Assembly (NCBI RefSeq): GCF_000327385.1
Contig: NW_008709781.1
Span: 1,117,282 to 1,181,281, forward strand
From: Lottia gigantea
Taxonomy: Eukaryota; Mollusca; Gastropoda; Lottiidae
DNA length: 64,000 nucleotides
Direction of reading: 5' to 3'
The position numbers were made by a program, and so were the translations under genes. Below, piece after piece: positions 14,526 to 29,500 of the stretch (position 1 is its first letter; every line of letters starts with the position of its first letter). The notes below the pieces were generated by a model that was given only the letters and a program-made list of their open reading frames with translations, was not told where the DNA came from and ran no database searches.

Positions 14526-17500
14526 GTAAGTTATCCTTTATTAATTAATATTATGTTTTAGACTAGATATAAAAGGTCTGACTGAGATTATCAGTACACC
14601 TCCTGACACAATTAAACCGGGAATCTACTCACCAATGTATCTTACTCTTGTTTAACAGATTTCCTCCCAAAGTTAAAAATGTCAAAGTTTTTCAGATGAC
14701 TAAGATTTCAAGGTTTCACCTTAACATGTTCATCATTTGCATCTGAGAGTGTCTGTTAAGCAGGTTGGGAGAGTAGAGTTCAATTCTGTTACTCAATGGG
14801 ATTACTCAGTTTCACATCTTGGTGTGGGTAAACCTTGGTTTAATCAACACAATTGGTTTGAAGTAAACACTGGTAAACCTTGCTACCGTACAACTCGAAT
14901 CTGTTATGTAAAAAATGGTAGAGATGAGAGTCAGATTGGTAAAACTTGTAGGTTATTATAACAAAACAGAATATGACAGATCTGGTGGAAAGGAATAAAG
15001 TTCTGCAGCTGACTTTGTGAATCTGTGTAAGATGTTCTATATGGTTGATATTTAACTTTAACATACCTTTCCCACTCTATTGTGATTTAGGATTAGGACT
15101 GTTGGTTTAACTTTAGTTTAATTTTTTAATTTTTTACTAGATTTCATTACTTTTCATTTTTGACTATGTGACGGGAAATTAGAACCAAAATGAAATGAAT
15201 GTACATTGTGGCCAATTAAGTAAGCTTGCAGTCATCTCTAGTCGTTTTACTAAAAGACTAAATCAAATTCAATAAAAGTGTTTTTAAGCTGAGGGTTATT
15301 TTCATTGTAAACTTCTTCAGTTGAATTTTTCATACTAATTAATGAGGTCACGGCACCAGACCAAGAAAAATAACCTCCTTTTAACCAAGTATTGATCCGA
15401 GGATAAAAAATGTGTTAAAATCACGTAAAAAGCAAGAGAAATGTCTAAGTTTATTATGCTACAGGTTTCTTATGTCTGTGTATTTATTGGTAATAGATAC
15501 CTCAAGTTACAATAGAAACTAGATAGAAAATATACACTGTTTATCAAATACAACAGTTCTTCTTGAACTGGGTCGATTGAATTCAGACATCTCTACACAG
15601 AAAAACATTTTGGGTAGTCAGTACATGTACAACATTGATGGCACCAGAATGGTTCTACTAGTCCATTCTCATGGGTAGACAGTACCACATTGATCGTACC
15701 ACTAAAATGGGCTAGTAGAGGGGAATGTCTTATCAGAACTGTGACTAATATCCCAGCAGTTCTTACTTAACTAAGCTGATCTGCTTCAAGTTGTGTCCTC
15801 TTCGTCTCCTTGTTGGTCTGACTTTCAATAATTTGGTTTGATCTCAACAGTAGGATAGAAGTTAAATAGATGAATTGTTATATGATATTCAGATTGGCAA
15901 TGGTTGGTACTTAAGGAAAGCCTAACATATGCAGTGAACTAATGAAAGATATAATTATAAATATTTTTATGAGAGAAACTGGTGAGAGAGTTAAAGATAA
16001 CATAATAACAGCATGTTCTGCTAAATGAGAACACAGTGCTTAAAGAAAAGCAATGTCATAATGCAGTTGTCAAGCACCTACAGTACTTGAGAATAATGAA
16101 AGTAGATTCTGTTGAGATGTTGGATAAAAACCAAGAACCTCTCAAATTTATGTCAAACATAATACTATATTTATCTTTCCTGATGGCAGATACTTGGTGA
16201 ATATCTTCACAGTAAAAATTACTCATTGTTTTTTAGTATTAACACACCCATTTTGATTCTTTATTAATCTACTTGTTATAACATAAATTGTAAGAACAAC
16301 GACTTGAATGTACTCTGTAAACATAAGAAAAAGCATTTTTCTTTCCATTTTTTTGTCTTGAACAGTTTTGAAAATTTATATTACATTAAGGAAATGGAAA
16401 TGTGAAAATGGGCAACACTGTGTGCATCCTTTTATTTTACATTTCAATGTATATGATGATTTCAGTTTGACTTACATCACAGACAAGGGGGGAAAAACTA
16501 GCCGCTATGAAGTTTCCTCAAACTTCTTGGACAATGATATTTATAAAAAATGGAGTTCTGAAAATATTTTTTGATCATGGTGTAACTAGGAGATAAAGAA
16601 TCCTATTTTTGTAGTTGTGACATAAATATATTTTATCTTACTTCATATTATAAACAAATCTACAATTCTACATCCCTGCTAATGACAGATATATATGTCT
16701 GGTTTTTCTAAATGGAAACCAAAAACTGCAAGTACTTAAGGGAGACATTGGCATAATAATTCTTTGAATATGATGGCATCTGGTAAACTAGTTACAGGAA
16801 TCATTATAGAGTGTAAATTAGTGGAGCAGAGCGAATATAGAAGATATAGGTGAACCCAGAAATACTGGATGACTAAAGCACAACTCTAGATTCGTTTTCT
16901 GTGGAAAAACATTCATGATATATGAGCTCGTTGATGTGAAAAGTATTTCAACATACAAAATCATGCAGATAAAGGAGAAAAAGGCAAATGGTAGCTGTAA
17001 ACAAAACAAATGAAATACAAAAAATGGTGAAAAGATGTTGATAAACGGCAAGCATTGTATTATTGTTAGAAAACCTAACTATGATTCAGTATTAATGGTG
17101 TAAAGTACTTTATTGTTTTGGCAATCATTTCTTTCAACTCAATGGAAAAAGCAGTGAGATTAAACTGAGGCTATTTTATGCTTGGCATCATAAAAACTTG
17201 GAACACTTGGCTTCAAGTACTTGATAATGATAACGGCCTCATTTGCAATTTTTATTCCTGGCAGATTCACGGAACAATTGTTCTTATTTAAATGAGGAGA
17301 ACATTGTTATTATTGGACCAATTGTAATACAATTATATTGTCTTTTCTTGCAGCTTTGATTTAGATGGCAGAATCAGTATTTAAAACACTGCCGCCACTC
17401 CGAACAAATAGATATCCTTTGTATAGTAATTTAATCTGTGCTTTTTTAAATGGATTTATCTCTTTAAGTTTTGAATCGGCATATCAATTTTCATTTAGTA

Positions 17501-20500
17501 CATCAGTGTTTCTGATCCATTTTGAGAAACAAAGCTCAGAGCTATTTTTCAGATATCCTTGAAATAGTTACCTGAGAGTCTTTTCCTGGTGTTAAAGCAT
17601 TTGAAATGACATTTTTAATAGTCCTCATATGATTTCCGCCCATAATTTCATGTCACATTACCTGGCTAAAATCTGAATGAGGTATAGTGTGACAGTATGG
17701 TTGGCCATAAGTCACAGGTGAGGTCTAAATAGATATCACTGATATTACAGGGAAAAGCTCGGATTAAAAATCTATCAAATATTATTCTTACCATTCAAGT
17801 TGAAGAAACACTTGGACTTTATATCTTTAAGCCAAGTATCAAAATAGGTTTTAATCTGTTCAGCAAACAGAACTCTTTTGTGTTGGAGGAGGTAAAGATA
17901 TTTGAAGATGTACCTTAAAGGATGACTCTAGTTGACTTGAGGCCCTGCGTAAACCTTAAATCACGCTCTTGAATTAATAAGGTATTGCTAAAGACTTTGG
18001 GTGTTCACCTGGGATATTGCAGGATATAGATATGTTAATTTGGCTTGAAAAGTTTCGATTATAATTTATCTGACCAATAAAAATATCAGAGATTTTGTAA
18101 AATATGTTTGGAATGTCTTTACTTTTTTCAAACTTCAAATGCGCCATTACTCTTTCCTAATTTTCGTCAACGACTTTGAAAGCTCAACTAATCATCTGCT
18201 TTGCAGTTCACTGAATATTACATGAGTAAATCTGTAGCAATATTTTTTCCTCTGACTTAAATCGTGACTTTTTAGATAATGATTAAATCAAATTAACTCA
18301 GGATAATAACTCTTAATAAGTTTTGGCACGGTTTCAAAGATGGCTAACAACAAGTTTTTTTCTGGGAAAACATTATTGTCAAAGGTGAATAAAAACATAC
18401 AAGCTAGATTTTCATTATTAGATTATCTTGCTAATTATTTAAACTTTAAAACATTTATTTTTATTAAAAACAGCTGCATGCTATACCTGAAAAAAACTGT
18501 TGGGATGAAAAACACAGAAGTAGGTGTGAGGAAACGACATAAGAAATAATGATATAATTTAATAAAGTGTGAAATCTGCAGAAATTAAATCTGCTGCTGG
18601 CAAGTTAAAAATGTCGTCTGCTGTTGGTGTAAAATTAGATGCGAGAAAAGTTAACTCGTTTGACACTAGAAAACTAATTAGCTAAGAATTTTTATTTCAG
18701 TAATTTAAGATAAGCAGGAAACAGAATTAGTATATTCTTAAAAGGGATTGGTCCTGACAACCTGCCTATTTCTAATCTGGCAAATCAAACTAATGTGATT
18801 TGTTTAGACCCTAGACCATTTGGTTCTCATAAGCAATTGCTGGACTAATTTCTTACCTTACTACCCTACACACTCTGTTTGAAGTCAAAAAATATTTTTT
18901 GAGATCTAATAATGTCCTAAATGCAAGAAATAGTCAGCAATATAAGTGAATGGAACTCTCTAAAGAGTTGTAAACACAGTCACTTCAAGCCTGACAAGAA
19001 CAGAAAAGAAAAAGCACTGTTAGTCACTTTAAACTAGAGAAAAAAAAATATTTAATTAAGATATTGATTAATTATAAGATGTTATTTTTAACGAACCTAT
19101 AAATCCTGTTGAACCTAGTAGTATACAGACAATGAATTATTCAATAATTAAACTACAAGTAATCAAATTTTACTCTAGATAAATTCAACTAAACAACCAT
19201 CATGCTAACTTTCCTGATAACATACACATATTTGATAAATATAGGACGAGATTATAAGGTGGGTAAGTTGGAATCTTGCTGACTTTTATTACTCTGATGG
19301 ATTTTGTTTAGGGTTTTCAGTTAATATAAGGTTGGAAGATCCAGCAAGTTTCAGACTAAATTTGGTCTCGCTAAGTTCTCTATTCAAGAATACTGCCATC
19401 AAATAACCTAAATACAGAATTGATTTTCAAAAGTTGAGTTCATAGTTGTAGTTCAATTACCAATTTTGACAAAATATACTGTAATCATTGTTCATCAGCA
19501 GCAAAATTTGTGCTGATAAGTGAATATCTTTTTTGAATTACAAGATATTCTTTAAGTTGGTTGTATACTATAGCATTATTGTCTGTTTATCCAGGCTGCC
19601 ATTTAAAAGCTCTGTATGTTGCCTTTCTCTTATTTAATCAGCACAATTCTCAGAAATAATTGAGCAGCAGCAGTCCGACTTTGATGACATCAGATTATTA
19701 TATGTTCTATACTAATGCCTTCTAGCTATCATTATAATCGTTCTAAGTATAAAGTTTTTTCTTTTATGAAATGTGCTAATTCGATCATAGTTTAGTTTCA
19801 TGATTATCGTGAAATTCTGGTAAAGTGACAACATTGGTTGTTGGGATATTGATCTTTCTTTATCAAATCATTCTTGTTATATGCGTGTTATTTTACCTAG
19901 CGACTCGTATGTTTTGTTTGCATTGCAAAATGTATTGGGGATGATTTTGAATAGAAGTATTGTCAATGCCTCTTTAGTGGTTTATTTCTGCCGAGGGCTT
20001 TTCTAACCACTAGTTAATGTTTTCAATCATAACAAATAATAAAAAATACTACTTTAATCTTCCTTTATTTACCTTGTATAATGAAAAAAATATTTAAAAA
20101 TGTTCTGATATGAATGATAGAGAAGGTATTCAATCTCATAATGTTTATTTGTAGTTTTGGGAATTGAGGTTTTTAACAAATAGTTGATTTGATTCTTGAT
20201 AACAAGAGATATGATGATTTAGATCTATAATGTCACAGGGTGAATGGGATAAACATTTTGATTTGCAATTGAGTTTGAAATTGGTTGTTGAAATTGATGA
20301 TTTTGTACCACTGATTCCACAATTAGCCAAGCTTATTCTTGTTGACTGATGATCGGATGACCTGGTGTCCAAGTTGGATAAACTGGGTCGGTTTGTTCCA
20401 GTGGCATTGGTTTGGATCCCAATCTAACAAAACTCCATATGGTTTTGGATGATTATTTCTCATGTTCAACTTCAATCTATTTCAGTTCTACGAGATGAAT

Positions 20501-23500
20501 TCAGAGAAGAACCAAAAGATGTAACCGTGGCAACAGGAAAAACTGCCACCTTTAATTGTAAGCCACCCAAAGGTGAACCAGAGCCTGACATTCTGTGGCG
20601 TAAAAATCAAGTTCCAATACAAGAAGATGGCCGTATTACTGTCACCAATGGTAACTTGGTCATCAACTCTGTACAGGTCTCTGATGGTGGACAATACACA
20701 TGTCTGGCCATCAATAAGGGAGGTGAAAAAGATAGTCGACCAGCCATACTTCTTGTTCTTGGTAAGTCTGGTATAATCTCAGCAGAATCACTAATTGTAT
20801 GCTAACATAATCAAGTTAGGAAAAGACTTAAAGGTCATTTGCTTCATATGGAGATTGATTATGTTATATTTTTTACTTTTAAAAACTTACAAGTCAGAAA
20901 AAGTAAGTGAAGATCACTTATCGTAATAAGTATTGATTTTTTGTCAAAAAATTACTAAAAAAAAAATAGATAAGGAATAAGACTAACAAAGCCTTGTGAT
21001 TTATTTCAGAAAAACCGAAGTTCAGTCAAATGCCAAAAAATGAGGTAGCTGATGAACAAGATACTATTGAGATGAAATGTCAAGCTACGGGAGATCCTCC
21101 ACCGACTTTAGAGTGGAGGAAAGAAAATGGCAGGATACCTTATGGCAGGTTGGTTCCTATAAATCATTATTTACACCCAGTGGTTAATTTCTGTTAATAT
21201 ATAGTGAAAATGTGTAGAGGTTTTCTTTCGGAAAATTCAAACACTGTCATCATCATTTAATTTAAATCTTAATCCTATTTCATTTAATTTTCTGTAGATG
21301 GATAAGAACACTTGTTGAATATTTGTTTTATACAATCCAATCTGAACATTATCTAAAAAGAAGGAAGTTAACTAAATGTAACAAGAAGTATAAATTTTCT
21401 TGAAGAGTTTTTTTGACCTTTTCTGTGGAAAACAGAAGTCAGCCAGAAACTAGATGAATTTAGATGTACACTTATAAAGCTATCATGTGTGATGAAAACG
21501 GTAGTTTCTAAGAAATTTTCAATAATCTTAAGATAATGGAATAAGATACTGATGTGAGAAATAAGATTTTTTCTATTAACCAGTGAATTATGTTTTTTCT
21601 ATATTTAAATCTACTGGAATTTGAGAAAAGATGACTTTCAGTAATGGAATTTGGTCAGATAATGGAAAGAATTAAATAGAAAAAATGTCGTACAGGGAAA
21701 TGGATGAGAATTTCTATAAGAAGTTGATTTGATTAGTGATGATGTCTATGTGTGTTATATATAAGGACACATGACATGATTGTGATGTATCCATACATAC
21801 TATATTTGTCATATTGATCATATAAATGAGGCTTTAAAAGATTTACGTCTGCACTGAACACTTAATTTTTACACTTATACCTTGCTACTTACTGTAATGT
21901 CACTTATAATCTGTTTGATCATGTAAATTTTAGAGCCAGACAATTGGACGATGGTACATTAAGAATTGAGAAAGTGGAAGCCAGTGATGATGGAACCTAT
22001 GTCTGTGTGGCTGAAAATGAAGCAGGAACAGTGGAAGCGGTTGGAAGATTGACTGTTAATAGTTAGTATACTTGACTAATTGACTTCACTCAATAAAATA
22101 ACAATAGAAAGTATTAAATGACAATTGTCTTGATATTATTTCATCAATTTGAAATGGTGCCAGGTCTGGCAGTCTATTCTCCAGGAATCAATAGCAGAAC
22201 TATATCACCATATATAGACAATGGACTGTTTAATAGTAGATAAACTATGATCAAATTGACAGACGTTTTTATTATGTGTTAAATAAACGGGATAATTGTT
22301 ATTGGCCTTTTAATACACTACAAAGATTTCATGTAATATTGATACAAACAGACCTATTGCTTTATTCTAAAACAAAGGAATTGGTAGAAAATGTCTGGAC
22401 CTATGTTTTTGTCGCTTAGAAGTCATAATCTAACTCTTCTATTTCTTGCTTTTTTGTAACATGTTTTTAATTCCTATTTCAGCTCATCCATCATTCCAAG
22501 TTCGACCTGAGAACCAAGTAGTAGGTAGAGGTAGGACGGTAACTTTACAATGTGTAGTAACTGGATTCCCTGATCCTACAGTTTTCTGGTCTAAAGGCAC
22601 AGAGCAGGTGTGTATTATCCCATATAACTCTGATTACTATTTTAGCACCAATGGCATCTGAAACATAATGGATAACTTGAAAGCAAGGATGTTTATTTGG
22701 CTTTTTTGTCAGACATTTTAGCAAAACATGTTACCACATTGGCTTTTAAGACTTTAAGGCATCAGCCTTTATTTATTAGTTGTTCAACTATTTATTTCTA
22801 TATGCGTTTAGTGTTGTGTTTTTATGCAAAAAGCTTACTCTTTCCATTAAATATGAAATATGGTGTAAATGGACAAAAATTCAATATTGCTTACATAATT
22901 TATAGAGCTGTTTAATCCACATATCAGAAATTACAGTCAAAGACAGATAAAAAATGGTGAAGGAAGGATATGTTATTGACAGAAACGTTACATTTAAATC
23001 TCAAACAAGATATTTATTTCCTTCTCACGTCAAACATGTATCTTCTCTTTCAGAATTTAATGTTTCCAAATCAAGAGAATGGACGTTTTTCCGTTGCGGA
23101 GGATGGTACATTTCGTATTGAGAGAGTACGATTTGAGGATGCGGGAGAATATGTGTGTCAAGCTCTTAATATAATAGGCAGTGATAAAGCATCGGCTGTC
23201 ATTGAAGTTAGAGGTAACCTACATTTCTATTGATTATCAAGTACAGTTTATGGATTTTCTTATGATAATTTCTGGTTTTTAGTTGATTCAAACTGTGTCA
23301 TAATACACACACAATGAAAGTTGTATTCTGGTGTTTTCACACACCTTAAAAAGGTTTTTTTTATCAGAAGAAAGTAAGGTATATTTCTGATGTGATTATG
23401 AATAGTTCATATGTTTTAGAAATTGAATTGTAAATCCCTCATACAGTAAATTCCGGTTAGGCTTTTGAATGTTTTGTTTTAGCTCTAAACATGTTTGATC

Positions 23501-26500
23501 AAAATGCTTGCTTCAAGTTAAAATGTCAAAATTCTTTATGACAGAAACACCATATACAACATGAAAAATGGGGTTTATTTTCTGTTATATTTTTTAATAT
23601 TGAAGCTTATTCCAATATCCTTGACCCTCATCCTTTTATGGCCACAGTTTTATACTTTTTTTTTCTCGGTCTTTGAAAGTTTTGAAAGTATATTGTACAT
23701 AAGCCACTTTATTATAGTAACCTTTTATGGCTCCATTTGTAACCTATACATGTTTTTCCTGGTCTTTTAATGCCTTAAAAGTGTAATGTACGTAAGCCAC
23801 TTTACTATAGTATGATAATGGTCTTATAATAGTGAGTTTGGAGTATTTTCCTATGATATTAATGTCAAAAGTTTAGGAGTTAAATTGCATCTTGAATCAC
23901 TAGCTGAAAATCAATACAGTGTACAAGTTTTCTCAATGATGCTCTATAACTTTAGGCTATTTAAGAAAAACTCTTTCCTTCTTATTATGTATCTGAAATT
24001 TTACAATAACCTAATTCTTCAGGAATCGATATTTGTTTTGTCTTTTCTCATAAAAGTAGGTATAAAGTGACAGTTTGTTAAAGAGATAAAAAGTCTGCGC
24101 TAATTCCCCAAAAAAGATAATGATATTGCATTACACTGAATGTATATTTTGGTAAATGCTCCATGAAATATTATACTTGACAATTTATGAAAGTTCCAAT
24201 TTTAAAAAAGAACAAGCCAATTGTTATTAAAGTTTTCTCATGAAATTTTGATATTGGAAACATGGTTTTATGATGGATTTTATACAGGCAGAACAAAAGA
24301 TTTATGGAAGATACTTCACAAATTTGTTACATGATCAAAGATGTTTAAATCATCATTGTTTTGCTTTAGAATTAAGAAGTGAACACAATAATACGTACGT
24401 AACAGAGAAATACATCATTGTCAAATTATAATGAGTATGGAATATACAAAATTTATCAAATATTAACGACTGATTGAAATTTTCTGTATTTCCAGAGCAA
24501 GATTCCAGACCACCACCAATTATTAAAGTTGGTCCTCAGAATCAGACATTACCAACTAAAGAGGTTGCTTGGTTACCATGTACAGCTATAGGTGAACCCC
24601 AACCTACTATAAGATGGTATATGAGTGGACGTCCAATTATTACCAATGATCATAGAATTATGGTACTGGATTCTGGAACTTTACAAATTTCAGGTAAGCA
24701 ACTTGAACTATATTTTCTACCTCATATATTGAAAGTCATTTCTGCTATATACATGTATAATGTGATCAGTGCTAATTATATATCTGATCTTTAATTTTGA
24801 ATATGTGTAGAAGACGTGGAAAATACATACTATGAGACTAAATACCGCAAACAAAACAGAATCATAGGTCAAAGGTTAAGGTCCCATTTTACCCAAAGCT
24901 ATGAAATAAATATAGTCTAATGCTTTCAAAACATGTTTAAAATTAAATTGTAGACAGTTTTATTGAAATATACAATTAAATACGTATGATTAGTTTTATT
25001 AAAGCCACATCAAATTTAAAACATAATACTATTGTTTAAAAATTAAATGAAATCAGTAATGGGTAATTACTATAAATATGGGTAATATTAAAAGTAATGG
25101 AGGAATATAGAGGCAGTAATTGGTTTCAGAGATCCATTGTTAAAATGTTGAAATGTTTTCAGATGTTAGAGTGTCAGACAGTGCTACCTATACTTGTAAA
25201 GCTGTGAGTGAAACTGGAGAAACAACATGGAGTGCTTCTTTAGCTGTCACAAGTTAGTCTTTTAATACTTATGATACAGTGATTCTAGTTCATATTACAA
25301 TGAGTTTATGGGCATTGAATGTATTAGCATATAAAAGAAATGTATTGAATCATTTTGAATTAATTTGTAGTTCAAGGGAAATCACTCTTGTATATAAGTA
25401 AAATGTAGACAAAACAGAAATGCCATCAGATAAGTTTACGAACATTCAACTTGAATATTATGCAGTCACTCGCAGGTTTATGATGTAAACAAGCTGTACC
25501 GTGCATTGTCTATTGGAAACCAAGTCAAATCCAAGATAAATACATTCTTTAATTAAATGTAATTGGATACTTTAATAGAACTATTTATTTAATCATATCA
25601 CTAGGTCAAGGACCATACCACAGAGCCCAGAAACCATCCACTTTCCCAGCTGCTCCTACCAAACCTGTTGTTACTGACGTCACAGATACATCAGTTCATA
25701 TCACATGGCAACCAAATAGAAACCATGGTGATTCACCTGTTTTTGGTTATATTGTGGAATATTTTAGTCACGAAACACCTGAGGTAATGTTTTCATTTTA
25801 TTTTTTTTTTCCTGAGTTAAAACTTGATCTGGCTGGTTTGAGATTAAGTAATGGGGTGTTGATTTATTTAGCTGATTTTGATTTGTGATTGTGATTTTAT
25901 AATTGTTCAGACTAGAACAATAAATTGTGACCTCTCACTTTTGGGTACATTTGCATTAACAATTCAGATGACGTGCATGAATTTACTGTATGAAAGCCAT
26001 GGCTTCTCATTGTTGTGTTTTGAGAATTCATTGCATGTATTACTCTCAAGGGAATCTGTTGTAATATAAACAAGTTGTGACAGGTCTAAAAATAGATGCA
26101 GTATGAATATTTTTTCTGTTAAAACAAGTACACCCTGAGGACATGCTTGTACAAATAAGGTGTGGCAAGTGTAAATGGGTATTATCGGTAACCATAATTG
26201 TATATTTTTTTTTAGGGCTGGGAACTTGCATCTGATTCTATCACAAGAGAAAGTTATACAGTCAGAAACTTACAACCAAGTACACATTATGTATTTTTGA
26301 TCCGAGCTAAGAACTCCCATGGTATTGGTCTTCCCAGCGAACCATCTGATATTATCGTTACCAGAGGTAACTCATTGACTAATCAATCAGTTGTTGACTG
26401 TTGGCTGTTGCAAAATTTCTGTAGTTGTACATTGATGTAAAATAGAAACTGTTCCATTGCATTTTTCTGATAGTATAATGGTTTTTGTGAGACTTTCGCT

Positions 26501-29500
26501 TGTTTTATGGTCTCAATATATGTGTAATGTGTCTGCAAAGAATACATAAATTTTGAAATTAATGTCTCTTTATAGAGAGAAGAAAGCATGGAGCTAGAAA
26601 TAACATGCCTCGTGAAGAAATTCAACATAAACTAGATGGTATGGTTATTGAGGTGTTAAAGGGAGAATCGTTGAATTCATCAGCCATTAAAGTCACTTGG
26701 AGGGTAAGTAGTCAAAATTATATAGGGGAAAACAGCTAAAATTCTTTTTAAAAGGGTTTAAGAAAATAAAAGCATAAGGCAAGAATGATTGCTTATCATT
26801 CGTTGCTATAACTTTCATCAAAGTTTGAACATTTGTACACTGTGATGGTCAGTTGTGCAGCACAGAAATAAGGAGAAAAACTCTTATTATATTATTTATT
26901 TTCCAGCCATTGAAGGGATTTGACGCTATGGATGGATACATTATAAAATACAAACAAATCCGAGATCTACGCAAGATGAAGTATGGTAGTATGGAAACAC
27001 AGAAAATCTATGACCCTGATGTTACAAGCTATGCTCTGACAGGATTACAGAGCTATGCTTGGTATGAAATCTGTGTACAGGCATTTGGTGGTGATGTCAA
27101 ATCAGACTGTAGTGATAAAATTAAAGTTCCTACTAAAGAATCAGGTACCTTGTTTTATGGAATATATATATATATATAAGTGTCCTGAAAGTGTTTTTCT
27201 TTTCTTTTCACAGTCGGCTACTTCAGTTCAGTTTCATTTTTAAATCATAGATTTTATCTTATTAATTCAAGTTGATGACAGACTTAATTTTGACATCAGT
27301 TTGATGAACATTAGAATATGAAATGATTTTTGAATGAAAAAAGAACAGTTTTAATGACAAGTAATGTCATATATAGCATGATCAGCCCAATTTTGTAATG
27401 ACCCTATCTAAAGTTATGGTTTGATTTATTTTTAGTACCGAGTGCCCCACCAGGTGATGTAGTTATTGATAAAACTGATAATGGTAAAATACATGTCAGA
27501 TGGGCAGCACCAAGTAAAGAACATAGAAATGGTAATATTATAGCATATGAGGTAAGTTTTTATTATCCTTATTGACATAGATACATCAGTCAATATGCAA
27601 CTTGGAAATTAGACAATGTGTACAAAACATGAAAGAAAATATTGCACAAGAGATCTTGAACTGTCACTTCATGTTCAAGAAAATTGTGGTACTAATGACT
27701 AATTCCTCTGCCAACTCAGACAATCCTGTCAAAATTTTTAATGTCCAAGTTACTTTTTCCTTTCTATGGTACTATAAAAGATATTGTATTATTTCAGATC
27801 TATTGTATGGATGATGACAAGAAACAGAATTGTAGTGTCCGGTCTAATGGTACCACTCTGAGTGCTCATATTCCACATATTGATGCTGAGAAAACATACA
27901 GGATACGTATTGCTGCTAGAACTAATTCTGGTCTTGGTGCTTGGAGTAAACTTTTCGTAGTCGGTGTGTTGAATTAAGATTTTTTTATCTATTTGTTGTT
28001 TTAAATAGCTTTTAGTAGGTTTTTTAACTTTTCAACTATGTAGTTAGTCTTAATATTTGAGATGTCCAAAGCAGGTGTCTTTATGAAGATTTAAAATTTA
28101 AATCTGTGTCTCTTTTCGACTGTGAGAAATCAAGGAATTTGCAATTCATGAAAAGGTGTCAAAAATTCAATTAGCAACAAATTTACATTATGAAATAAAA
28201 AATGTCATTTTGTCAAATGTTAAATCTGAATAATGCATTCATAATGTCAGTTTTTCATCAAATTTTGCACTGGTTTGACCTTATTAAGAATAATAATTCC
28301 ATTCTGTATTCTGATAGCTGCTGTATGACTAAAGCTATTTTAAACACTCTTGACAAAGTTTCATGGTGCCAAGTCTGAAATAAATCCCACTTTTCCGTCA
28401 TATTTCATTAACTTGTCTGTAAAAATTAATTCCAGTGACAACCTTATCATGATACTGTCGTCTGTCAAACTCTTGTCAAAAATTGACCTGAATTTTTCCA
28501 AAATATCCTTAATTTCTTCACATGTCAAAACTGACCTAAAATTTCTTCCAAATTAACTTCCTATTGTAGAAGTGCAAATTTCTGAAATATTTTTTTGGTA
28601 AAATAAGGCTTTGCTCATTGTGCCTGAAGGATTAATCGTGACAGAATTGAAGTGTAATAAAGCATGGTTTGACTATAAATTACTATTCCCTAATCCATGC
28701 TGGAAATTCTTGTGGAACTCTTCAGCTTAAAGGTGTAATTGTGACAGATGAAGTGACAACAAATAATGCAACTAAATTCTGCCCTTTTATTAAAAAATCC
28801 CATCATAATAGAATTTCTTTAACATTCACCGCAATTTTGATACACTTCACTTGTCAACTTGTCATAATTTGAAAGTCTGGTGGCCACCATTGTGGAATAC
28901 CGGAAAGGCTAATGTGACTCAGTAGCCTGAACAAGTTGAAAATTAACAGCAATCATTGGTTTCGCTTTGTGACTCACTATTTCACTAGATTATCTTTCCT
29001 CTCTGTCGCTCTTTTGTTTTGAAGATAATAATTGTTTAAAGGATTAATTAACTTTCATAATTATATTGAGAATTCTTCAAACAGTGTGGACAACAGTTGC
29101 CATGCAATACAAACCTTTGATAGAGTGAAACAACATGACTGCCATTTTGTGTGAAATTCTCGAAAAACAAATTCAATTTCCAAAATTTGAGAAGAGACAA
29201 CTCTTTAACTAGATATCAATCCTCAAATGACAAACTTTTCAAAATTTCTCTTGCATTAAAAGTGTGCATGAAATGTTTTTCTTGATTTATTGTGAAATTG
29301 TCAAATTTTATTGAAATCAATCAAAACAGAGTAACCATTTAGAAACCATTTTTCATTGGCTTCACCATAATTCCACCTCTCTCTAGAATGAAGGCATGAA
29401 ATTAATAAAATTCCTTAAGACAATGAAATTGCATTTATCTTCATCATGAGCTTACTGAAGCGGAAAGAAAACTGAGAGCACTTAGTTTTTTCTTCAACAC

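Noticed and set aside
14737-14961. 74-codon frame after the Ig1 exon
   Set aside because: It follows a good donor, has no Ig/FN3 similarity, and repeats 'ggtaaaccttg'; read as intron.
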